DNA of 64,000 nucleotides. It comes from Nocardiopsis ganjiahuensis DSM 45031 (GTDB lineage: Bacteria > Actinomycetota > Actinomycetes > Streptosporangiales > Streptosporangiaceae). The stretch spans positions 62,001-126,000 of the forward strand of contig NZ_ANBA01000001.1 in NCBI RefSeq assembly GCF_000341085.1, read 5' to 3'. The translations under genes and the position numbers were made by a program. Shown here in pieces: positions 57,940 through 64,000 of this stretch; positions within the stretch are counted from its first letter, which is position 1, and each line of letters starts with the position of its first letter. The notes under the pieces are model-generated. The model saw only the letters and a list, made by a program, of their open reading frames with translations, was not told where the DNA came from and ran no database searches.

Positions 57940-58870
57940 TCACCGATGGGCTCTGCCCGCATCGCGCAGCACCAGCCACGCCGTGCGCTCCGCCGCTTCC
58001 CGCGCCACCTGGGGCAACACCGTGGAATAGGTATCCGCCGTCAAGACGATGCTCGCGTGCCCCAGCATTGCCTGGACCACCTTCAGCTCCGCCCCCGCCG
58101 TCAACGCCAGCGTCGCCGCACCATGGCGCAAGTCGTGTAACCGCACCGGCGGTAACCCGCTGGAGGTGTTCAGCTTCCGGAACAGGCGCGACAACCGCTC
58201 CGGAGCACCCCGCAGAGCGGTGAAAACCAACCCCGCTGATCCCACACCCGCCCCTGGCCCTGTGCTTCCTGCTGGTGCCACTGGTGCCACTGGTGCCGAC
58301 GCAACACCCCCGAAGTGGTGTGATCCACCGACAGCATCCGCTGACTCGCCGAGCTCTCGGAAGCCAGCTCCACCAGCCTGCCCTGGTGGGACTGCAGCTG
58401 GCGCTACTCGCACCGTCCCCGCACCAGATCGATCTCTGGCCAGCGCAGCCCCCCCGTCATCACCGCCAGGTGAAACAACGCGTACAACCGGTCCTCGCGA
58501 ACGTGGTCCAAGAACACGCGGGTCTGCTCCACCGTCCACACCGCCACCACCGGCCGCACCCCCTGGCCGGACTCGAGGCCAACAACCCCTCCCGCACCGC
58601 AGTGTTCAACGCCGCCCGCAACGTGGCCCCCACCCGCTGCGCTGTCGCCGCCGACAAAACCCCGTAGGCGACCTGTGCTGAGCAATGGAGGCGAATGCCT
58701 GCGCCACCACGCCGGGAGTCAGCTCCTCCAGAACCAGACCGCCCAAGTGGGGTTGGAGGTGGCGGTGGATGTGTTCGGCGAACTCGTCCGGGTCGACGGC
58801 CGCAGCCCGGTACGGGTAGCCGACCAGTGCTCCAACCGCACCCCACCGTTAGCCGCCAGGAACAGCAAGG
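57940..58870 (-). pseudogene. Tyrosine recombinase (integrase), frameshifted
   Basis: Pieces of one tyrosine integrase lie in order but in different frames. VDPDEFAEHIHRHLQPHLGGLVLEELTPG (about 58770-58690) is the core-binding region. VLSAATAQRVGATLRAALNTAV (about 58660-58590), VVAVWTVEQTRVFLDHVREDRLYALFH (about 58545-58465), then the SSASQRMLSVDH segment (about 58360) follow. The intact end reads VRLHDLRHGAATLALTAGAELKVVQAMLGHASIVLTADTY (58140-58020). The C-terminal HxxR, GH and Tyr catalytic residues survive, but the TGLRRGE Arg segment is deleted. At least four frame breaks make it non-functional. Its 3' end lies 116 bases from the tRNA. The boundaries are approximate. Confidence 0.85.
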
Positions 58871-59013
58871 ACGTACTGAAGATCCGCGCTTCCCTGCTCC
58901 GGAGGCCGGACCATGCTAGGGATCCGGCCCCAGCAGGCCCTCCTGTCACAGGCCTGCTCTAGAGTCCCGCATCGGTAGACGATGCCCTCCACTTCTCCAG
59001 GGAGCCCCGAACC

Positions 59014-59811
59014 GTGCCGGACCCGAGGCCTACCACCACGGCCCAGGATGTACTCGACCACTTCGCCCGCACCCCCGGAACCGAGCGCGAGTACAGGGCC
59101 TGGGCCGGCTACAGACCCGGAGTCACCGAGCGCGTCATGGCCCACGACTCCCGCGCCGTCTACGGGGTCTCCTCCTCCGACGTGGAGAAAGTGACCTCCG
59201 ACCACCCGCTCGGTGACATCAGATCCCGGAACGCCTACAAGTTCAAAGGCGTCGCCGACTGGCGGCCCGGCTTCGCGTTCACCCACCTCTTCCACTTCGC
59301 CCTGGAGCAGGTCGGCGGGGTCTTCTCCTTCCAGGATTTCCGTACCTGGGCAGGTGAGCCGGACAGGAGGTGGATGATCTGGGACCCCGCTCACAAGAAG
59401 GTCCGCGAGGAACAGCAGCGGGCCGGCGCCGACTGGTATGAGGTGCGCGATGCCATGAGCTGGCGGGTGGGCCTCTTCTACTACTCGTTCCTGCGCGAGC
59501 TCTACACGGTGGCACGCCTGCGCGAAGCCGGGCTGGACATGCGCGTGCACCCCTTGGCCGACGCGCTCTTCCGAGCCGACGCCTGGCACGGCCGCGTGGT
59601 GTTCGAGATGCACGTAGCCAACACGAGGTACCGCTCCGGAGGCGCAGGACGCAAGACGAGCGCTCAGGACATCCTGGCCCCCGGGCGCCCGGACCTGCGG
59701 TTCGTCTCCTTGGAGATGGAGAAGCAGCGCGCCTTCGGGCGCGTCCACCTTCCCGAGGAGGCGCAGCTGCAGGACTGCGCTGAGCGGATCCGGGCGGCCA
59801 CGGCCTCCTGA
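59014..59811 (+). CDS. Unrecognised protein in the NaeI restriction cassette
   Basis: This 265-aa protein starts at GTG 59014 with AGGGAG nine bases upstream, 47 bases before the NaeI-type endonuclease gene and in the same direction. No transmembrane or signal segment is seen. Noteworthy parts: TSDHPLGDIRSRNAYKFKGVADWRPGF, FSFQDFRTWAGEPDRRWMIWDPAHKKVREEQ, and ALFRADAWHGRVVFEMHVANTRYRSG. In the last, an Asp followed eight residues later by E-x-H recalls a PD-(D/E)xK arrangement with His for Lys; this is speculative. Charged and aromatic-rich composition fits a soluble DNA- or protein-binding factor. I do not recognise the family; co-transcription suggests an accessory role in the restriction system. 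Confidence 0.75.
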   Translation: MPDPRPTTTAQDVLDHFARTPGTEREYRAWAGYRPGVTERVMAHDSRAVYGVSSSDVEKVTSDHPLGDIRSRNAYKFKGVADWRPGFAFTHLFHFALEQVGGVFSFQDFRTWAGEPDRRWMIWDPAHKKVREEQQRAGADWYEVRDAMSWRVGLFYYSFLRELYTVARLREAGLDMRVHPLADALFRADAWHGRVVFEMHVANTRYRSGGAGRKTSAQDILAPGRPDLRFVSLEMEKQRAFGRVHLPEEAQLQDCAERIRAATAS

Positions 59812-59858
59812 CCTTCGCCCCTCCCCCTTGCTCCCGGGGAGCGGCTAGCCTTCGAGGC

Positions 59859-60824
59859 GTGCACGACTCCGAACTCCCCTTCCAGGAACTCCCACCGCCG
59901 GTCACCCACGCCCCCGGCTGGGAAGGCGACTGCGAGCTGGAGAAGACCGCCGACCACCTGGCCTCGCTGGACCCCGACGGCAGCCGGATCGCAGCAGCGC
60001 TGCGGCGGACCTTCGACATGCTCCTGGACGGGCAGCACACCGGCCGCTACCGGTGGGATCAGCTCTACAAGACCGAGAAGACCCACTTCGGGACCCTGGT
60101 GGAGATCAACCTCCAGCGCGAGTTCGACTTCCCCGGCGGCAACGTGCTCGACTACTGCATCAACGGCACAGAAGTCGACTGCAAGTACTCCCAGGACCTC
60201 GCCCGCTGGATGGTCCCCCCGGAAGCAGTAGGCGAGCTCTGCCTGGGGCTGTGGGCCAGCGACAGAGAGTCCCTCTGGTCCGCAGGGCTGTTCCGCGCAC
60301 ACGACCACCTGCTCGGCAAGGGCGGGAATCGTGACGCCAAGCGCACCCTGTCCAAGGAGGGCCGCGAAACGGTGACATGGCTCTTCTACGAGAAGCCCCT
60401 GCCGGTCAACGTGCTGCTGCGCCTGCCCCCGGAGGACGTGGAAGCGGTGTTCGCCCCGGGCTCGGGGTCCGCACGCGTGTGCGAGCTGTTCCGACGCGCC
60501 CAGGGCCTGCCCGTGAGAAGGGCTGTGGTGGCCACCGTGGCCCAGCAGGAGGACTACATGAAGCGCGTGCGCGGCAACGGCGGCGCCCGCAGCACCCTGC
60601 GTGCCGAGGGCATCGTCATCCTGGGCCAGTACACCACCCACTGCGCGATCGCTAAGGCCCTCGGGCTGGTCGAGCCCGGGCCCGGCGAGTTCGTCTCCGC
60701 CCGCCTCGCCCCCGCCGACAGCGACACGGCAGAGGTCCCCCGGGCTTTCATCGACGGATCCTGGTGGCGCCTGGCCCGCGCCGAGGACCCGACCTGCCCT
60801 GCCCCGCTGCTACCGAAGGTATGA
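59859..60824 (+). CDS. NaeI-family type IIE restriction endonuclease
   Basis: This 321-aa protein resembles NaeI (317 aa) along its length. SLDPDGSRIAAALRRTFDMLLDGQHTG, the LYKTEKTHFGTLVEINLQREF block and the catalytic residues Glu82, Asp98, Asp107 and Lys109 (DYCINGTEVDCK) align with NaeI Glu70, Asp86, Asp95 and Lys97. Leu55 corresponds to NaeI Leu43, whose change to Lys turns NaeI into a topoisomerase. The C-terminal CAP-like domain (VVATVAQQEDYMKRVRG, GARSTLRAEGIVILG) is present. NaeI cuts GCCGGC and needs a second site as effector; the same specificity is likely. GTG 59859 has only a weak ribosome site. The stop overlaps the vsr ATG. Confidence 0.92.
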   Translation: MHDSELPFQELPPPVTHAPGWEGDCELEKTADHLASLDPDGSRIAAALRRTFDMLLDGQHTGRYRWDQLYKTEKTHFGTLVEINLQREFDFPGGNVLDYCINGTEVDCKYSQDLARWMVPPEAVGELCLGLWASDRESLWSAGLFRAHDHLLGKGGNRDAKRTLSKEGRETVTWLFYEKPLPVNVLLRLPPEDVEAVFAPGSGSARVCELFRRAQGLPVRRAVVATVAQQEDYMKRVRGNGGARSTLRAEGIVILGQYTTHCAIAKALGLVEPGPGEFVSARLAPADSDTAEVPRAFIDGSWWRLARAEDPTCPAPLLPKV

Positions 60825-61312
60825 ACCCGATGGACGAAACCGCAGGGGCCGGAGAATGGGCGGCTCCGGAGGGGTCATGGGCCTCCTCGGCCGCGAACAG
60901 GCGCAGCATGCGCGCCAACCGCAGCCGCGACACCAAGCCGGAGGTCGCCCTGCGCCGTCTGGTGCATGCCGCCGGACTGCGCTACCGGGTCGCAGCCAAA
61001 CCCCTGCCGAAGATGCGGCGCACCGCCGACCTGCTCTTCCGCCCGGTCCGGGTGGCTGTGTTCGTGGACGGGTGCTTCTGGCACGGCTGTCCCGACCACT
61101 TCGTCTTCCCCAAGACCAATCCGGCGTATTGGGAGGAGAAGATCGCGGGCAACACCCGCCGCGACCGCGACACCGACACGCGTTTGCAGGAAGCCGGGTG
61201 GCTGGTACTGCGCTTCTGGGAGCACCAGGACCCGGCTTCCTGTGCCGAGACAGTGGTCGGGGCCGTCTCAGCCCGTAAGGCTGAGCTGGCGCGGCCCCGC
61301 CTCGACCAGTAG
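60821..61312 (+). CDS. vsr: Very short patch repair endonuclease (Vsr)
   Basis: This 163-aa Vsr nicks DNA beside T:G mismatches left by deamination of 5-methylcytosine. The family core is clear: NRRSMRANRSRDTKPEVALRRLVHAAGLRYRV, ADLLFRPVRVAVFVDGCFWHGC (with the catalytic Asp and zinc Cys/His), and FPKTNPAYWEEKIAGNTRRDRDTDTRLQEAGW. Its ATG overlaps the endonuclease stop (ATGA at 60821-60824), so they are coupled. The gene overlaps the 3' end of the convergent methyltransferase gene by 45 bases. Vsr beside a C5-methyltransferase is a standard pairing. Confidence 0.93.
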   Translation: MNPMDETAGAGEWAAPEGSWASSAANRRSMRANRSRDTKPEVALRRLVHAAGLRYRVAAKPLPKMRRTADLLFRPVRVAVFVDGCFWHGCPDHFVFPKTNPAYWEEKIAGNTRRDRDTDTRLQEAGWLVLRFWEHQDPASCAETVVGAVSARKAELARPRLDQ

Positions 61313-62407
61313 CCCCTCCGGAAGCGTTTCGGGAGGCTCCTGGCCGGCGTCAGCTGCCCGCAGCGCGCTGATGATCGCCTCACCCACCGCTTGGGCCACC
61401 GGCGGCGGGAAGGCGTTGCCGACCTGCCGGTAGGCGGCGGTTTTGCGGCCCTGGAACTCCCAGTCGGCGGGGAAGCCCTGGATGAGGGCGGCCTGGGCCA
61501 CGGTCAGCTTCGGCCCCAGGTCGCCGAACAGGTCCCGGTCCTCGTCCACGGTCTCGCCCAGCGCGTTGGCCACGCCCAGGCCGTCCACCCCCAGTGCGGC
61601 CCAGGCCCGCTTGGCGCGGGTGGGCCCCAAATCGGCGCCGCCGTGCTTCTTGGATCCGCCGACCAGGGTCGGTGCGACCGTGCCCCGTTCCTCGGCCTTG
61701 TTCTTCCACCTCAGGTAGTAGTCCATGGCGTCGGGCCTCTTCGAGGCCAGGTAGCGCTCCCGCATGGAGGCGTCCAGGGCCTCGGCGACGGTGACCTCGT
61801 GCTTGACCCCGCGAGGGGCCTGGAAGTACACGGCGTCGTCCTTGTGCATAGCGACCAGGATCGATCGGGGGCGCAGCTGCGGCACCCCGTAGTCGCGGGC
61901 CTCCAGCACGTCCCAGCCCAGGATCCGGTACTCCATCTCCTCCAGGCGGGCCCTGATCCTGTCCCGGTAGGGGGCGAACTTGTGCGCGGGCTCGAGCAGT
62001 CCGCGCACGTTCTCGATCATCACCGCACGCGGGTTGAGCTCCTCGGCCATGTCGAGCATGACGGGGAACAGGTCGCGCTCGTCGTCCTCGCCGAGCTGCT
62101 TGCCGGCCAGGGAGAAGGGCGGGCAGGGAACCCCGCCGGCCAGGAGGGCCGGGGGCTCGTCCCCCAGGACCTGCTTGAGTTCGTCCATGTCGAAGTCGGT
62201 CAGGTCCCAGGGGAGGATGGCGCAGTCCTCGCCTTCGCTGTTCTTCCAGCCGGCTCTGCGGGTGTTGTGCTCCAGGGTGCGGACGGCGTGCGGGTCGACC
62301 TCGATGAGCGCACGGTGGCGGAACCCGGCCTCGTGCAGGCCCACGGCCTGCCCGCCCGCGCCCGCGCAGATCTCCAGGGACGTGTACTCGCCCCGCTGGT
62401 CCGGCAT
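61268..62407 (-). CDS. DNA (cytosine-5-)-methyltransferase of the NaeI-type system
   Basis: This 379-aa C5-methyltransferase has all main motifs in order: I (LEICAGAGGQAVGLHEAGF), IV (GGVPCPPFSLAG with catalytic Cys), VI (MIENVRGL), VIII (QLRPRSILVAM) and IX-X (GFPADWEF, YRQVGNAFPPPVA). It presumably methylates the NaeI-type target and so protects the host. Start: ATG 62407 with GAGGAA upstream. It is convergent with the endonuclease-vsr operon, so the two sides are separately promoted. A LexA-like palindrome lies 66 bases upstream at 62473-62488. Confidence 0.93.
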   Translation of the reverse strand: MPDQRGEYTSLEICAGAGGQAVGLHEAGFRHRALIEVDPHAVRTLEHNTRRAGWKNSEGEDCAILPWDLTDFDMDELKQVLGDEPPALLAGGVPCPPFSLAGKQLGEDDERDLFPVMLDMAEELNPRAVMIENVRGLLEPAHKFAPYRDRIRARLEEMEYRILGWDVLEARDYGVPQLRPRSILVAMHKDDAVYFQAPRGVKHEVTVAEALDASMRERYLASKRPDAMDYYLRWKNKAEERGTVAPTLVGGSKKHGGADLGPTRAKRAWAALGVDGLGVANALGETVDEDRDLFGDLGPKLTVAQAALIQGFPADWEFQGRKTAAYRQVGNAFPPPVAQAVGEAIISALRAADAGQEPPETLPEGLLVEAGPRQLSLTG

Positions 62408-63050
62408 CCTTGTTCCTCTTCCTGTCCTGGTCGCCCCACCGGCCGCGCACGCGGCCGACGATCCGGCAATGATCGAACACCCGATCGAAGGGCGGTGTCC
62501 GACCACGATCGTGCCATGGGTCCGTGCCGACCACCCAGCGTTCGGGGAAGGTTCTCGCCACAGATCCAGGGGTGGCCTACCAGGGGTGATTCTATGTGCG
62601 GAAACGGGCGGGTATCCGCTTGTCCACAGGCCCGCCCCAGCGGCGCTGAACACCGCCGGCACAACCCGACTGCCGCCCTGCGCTCGCCCTCGGCCCCGCA
62701 GTCCGGCGGACCGGACTCCTCCTCAGGCTAGGGGGCGAAGCTTTCGGGGACGCAACTGAGACGTGTGCGTTTGCCCTCCCTTTCCCTGCGGGCCGCGACG
62801 ACCCGACCGGCGGCGCACAACCCTCGCTACCCCCTTGACCACGGAGCCGATCGGAACCGTAGTTCCGCGGAGGGCTTCGGGAACCGATCAGCGCCGATCG
62901 GCCTTGACCACCCCCATCAATGGGCCTGCTTCTTCCCGGCGAGGAGACCGCAGTTCACGCACAGAGGGCCGCCGGGAAGCCTCCCCTGCTCCGAAGAGTA
63001 TGCACCCAGGGCCCTTCGCATACCCGCACAGAGACCAGGGAGGCGCCACC
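62408..63050. other. Gene-poor region upstream of the methyltransferase
   Basis: 643 bases without a credible gene. It includes the methyltransferase promoter region, the LexA-like box, a GCCGGC site at 62655-62660, and two facing ccgatcgg elements near 62845-62905. The frames open here are low-complexity shadows. Confidence 0.5.
62473..62488 (-). promoter_or_regulatory. LexA-box-like palindrome upstream of the methyltransferase
   Basis: TCGAACACCCGATCGA matches TCGAAC-N4-GTTCGA at 11 of the 12 defined positions (T to A in the right half). It also reads as a palindrome GATCG-n6-CGATC, so a different dimeric regulator is possible. It is 66 bases from the methyltransferase start. Confidence 0.35.
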
Positions 63051-63218
63051 TCAGTTATCACGCTTCCCCCGCCTGAGCAGCAGCTCCAAGACCTCTCGGG
63101 CCGACTTGCTTTCCCCCGCTTTTCCCTTCACCGCATACACCACCAAGAAAAAAATGATGGCCGCGGAAGCGATCACCATCATGTGCGAAGCCGTGATACC
63201 GACGAGAGACACAGACAT
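63051..63218 (-). CDS. Small single-span membrane protein in the accessory region
   Basis: This 55-aa protein runs MSVSLVGITASHMMVIASAAIIFFLVVYAVKG (one membrane helix, about 8-29) and then a charged, basic C-terminus (REVLELLLRRGKRDN). The ATG at 63218 has GAGGT six bases upstream; an ATG five codons earlier (63233) lacks one. I do not recognise it. Similar tiny membrane proteins occur on actinomycete mobile elements and phages. Confidence 0.55.
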   Translation of the reverse strand: MSVSLVGITASHMMVIASAAIIFFLVVYAVKGKAGESKSAREVLELLLRRGKRDN

Positions 63219-63383
63219 AGAAGACCTCAGCATATTAAAACCGCACTGGACCCCAGGAGTAAAGCACAGATCCTCGCCCTTGAAACGCGAAACCGAACCC
63301 CAGAGGGAACACTGAAAAAGATCGGGAGAATACGGAAGGAAATGCAAGACAGCCATCCGACGATCGAATCATCCGACCTTCGG

Positions 63384-63403
63384 GGCGCCGCCGACACGGC
63401 GCC
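63384..63403. terminator. Hairpin, 7-bp stem
   Basis: ggcgccg with cggcgcc around a 6-base loop. It lies upstream of the membrane-protein gene and the micro-ORF; which transcript it ends is unclear. Confidence 0.45.
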
Positions 63404-63537
63404 GCGAGGCGGGAGCCTTCTGCCTGCCGGTCCCCTCGGTGAGAAAAAATGCAAGAAGATGGGGCCCAAAAAGAGCCCCAGTCGATCCGGGAATGGAGTA
63501 CAATGCCCCACCCGACCAGACAGGGAGGACCAACATC

Positions 63538-63576
63538 ATGAACAAAGCACGAGCATGCAGCCTGAAACCGCTTTGA
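63538..63576 (+). CDS. 12-codon micro-ORF
   Basis: ATG at 63538, with AGGGAGG nine bases upstream, encodes MNKARACSLKPL and ends at TGA. TACAAT (63499-63504) is a good -10 candidate 34 bases upstream; the -35 is not clear. It precedes the putative helix-turn-helix gene by about 255 bases and could be a leader peptide or a small peptide gene of the element. Confidence 0.35.
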   Translation: MNKARACSLKPL

Positions 63577-63830
63577 GCTGCGACAACTCCCACAGACGAT
63601 CATCCGGTGGCAGAGCCGGCTTGTGAGCCCGCGCCGCCTGGGCCGACATGAACGTTCTTGCCGGTCCCCGAGAATGCAAGAAAACGCAAGGAAGTGCATG
63701 GAGCAGATACCGGCGACTGTGCTTCATGCAACCAAAACCTGTGGCATACTCAGGCCGCAGGAGTACCTTGCACCCCAGACCCGGGCAGGTCCTCGAACTT
63801 TCTCCTCCGAACAAACCCCAGGGGTGGACT

Positions 63831-64000
63831 ATGCCCTCTTCTTCACATTCCCCAGGATCCGAAGCCGCTGCCTGCGGAGTATTCCTTTCGGACCTGTGCG
63901 CCAAACGCGGCGTCCATCAGAGCGACCTCGCAAAAAATATCAACCTGATGTGGGACCAGAGAAGTGATGACCACCACTGGCTGGAGCACCTCTCCCTCGC
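63831..64000 (+). CDS. Start of a putative helix-turn-helix protein, cut by the window edge
   Basis: The first 56 codons are present. After a Ser/Ala-rich start, LSDLCAKRGVHQSDLAKNINL looks like the first helices of an XRE-type DNA-binding domain, followed by MWDQRSDDHHWLEHLSL. The ATG at 63831 has AGGGGTGG upstream. Codon use is less GC-biased than in the chromosomal genes to the left, fitting mobile-element origin. The assignment is weak because the gene is incomplete. Confidence 0.45.
   Translation, partial: MPSSSHSPGSEAAACGVFLSDLCAKRGVHQSDLAKNINLMWDQRSDDHHWLEHLSL

Larger units (their letters stand above)
63342..63681. repeat. Three spaced ATGCAAGA octamers
   Basis: Direct copies at 63342-63349, 63449-63456 and 63674-63681; the third is followed by a related CGCAAGG. 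AT-rich octamers spaced 107 and 225 bases apart could be regulator sites or iterons. Confidence 0.5.
63219..63830. other. Gene-poor, lower-GC stretch with repeats and hairpins
   Basis: 612 bases. They contain three copies of ATGCAAGA, a 7-bp hairpin (63384-63403), a ggggc/gcccc stem (63460-63480), the micro-ORF at 63538 and a possible promoter (CTTCAT, 17 bases, CATACT, ending near 63751) for the gene at 63831. No larger gene is supported. Confidence 0.5.

Noticed and set aside
62763..63626. 287-codon plus-strand frame in the accessory region
   Set aside because: The sequence reads as scrambled His/Arg/Ser-rich text, has no ribosome site, and crosses hairpins and the better-supported minus-strand membrane-protein gene.
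57799..64000. Right attachment site (second copy of the tRNA-Arg 3' end)
   Set aside because: I scanned for the T-arm/acceptor sequence with CCA and did not find a second copy; the element probably ends beyond the window.

Overview
The window is chromosomal DNA of a very GC-rich actinomycete, most likely a Nocardiopsis-like member of the Streptosporangiales. The case rests on the heavy G/C bias at third codon positions, frequent GTG starts, and the gene content: an Rv2466c-type mycothiol-linked nitroreductase, a trHbO-type globin, EttA, SARP/BTAD and DUF4192 proteins, an IdeR/DmdR-type iron box and an actinobacterial LexA box. No rRNA or CRISPR array is visible. There is one tRNA gene.

Layout. 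1-440: non-coding repeats. 0.4-9.5 kb: a nucleotidyltransferase, an ABC exporter, a BTAD regulator, an iron-box-controlled thioredoxin-like [2Fe-2S] protein behind a degenerate M23 peptidase, a small antitoxin-like protein, the Mg2+ transporter MgtE, a SpoIIE-type phosphatase and RpiB. 9.5-30.7 kb: a housekeeping block that carries the same families, in the same order, as the Mycobacterium tuberculosis Rv2465c-Rv2477c neighbourhood as I recall it (rpiB, Rv2466c-like, pepN, HNH, trHbO, thioesterase, ettA). It is interspersed with an aldehyde dehydrogenase, malQ, an MFS transporter, an amidase, a NERD protein, ilvD, a prolyl oligopeptidase and an arginase-like protein. 30.7-39.2 kb: tandem hairpin repeats, a DUF4192 protein, a diguanylate cyclase, an isolated micro-gene (9-codon ORF plus terminator) and two translationally coupled dynamin-like GTPases. 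39.2-43.5 kb: siroheme/cobalamin genes (a two-domain CysG/CobA-type enzyme and a BluB-CobT fusion). A third cobalamin gene, cbiB/cobD, lies at 56.4-57.3 kb. 43.5-57.3 kb: a Tat-exported PGRP-type amidase, an acetyltransferase, a LexA-box DUF6504 gene, a receptor-type Ser/Thr kinase, a quinone oxidoreductase, an NfeD/SPFH pair, a penicillin-acylase-family enzyme and a small membrane protein.

57.7-64 kb is the accessory part. A tRNA-Arg(TCT) gene is followed by a tyrosine integrase broken by several frameshifts, which is the signature of a decayed integrative element. Its cargo is a complete-looking NaeI-type restriction-modification cassette: an unrecognised 265-aa protein, a NaeI-family type IIE endonuclease, a Vsr mismatch endonuclease and a convergent C5-cytosine methyltransferase. 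Beyond it lies a gene-poor, less GC-rich stretch with a 55-aa membrane protein, a 12-codon micro-ORF, repeated octamers and the start of a possible helix-turn-helix gene cut by the window edge. The right attachment site is not in the window.

The most promising leads are the unknown protein in the NaeI cassette, the self-contained micro-ORF units at 34.1 and 57.4 kb, the iron box directly in front of the [2Fe-2S] protein, and the LexA box in front of the DUF6504 gene. All assignments come from reading motifs by eye; no database search was possible.
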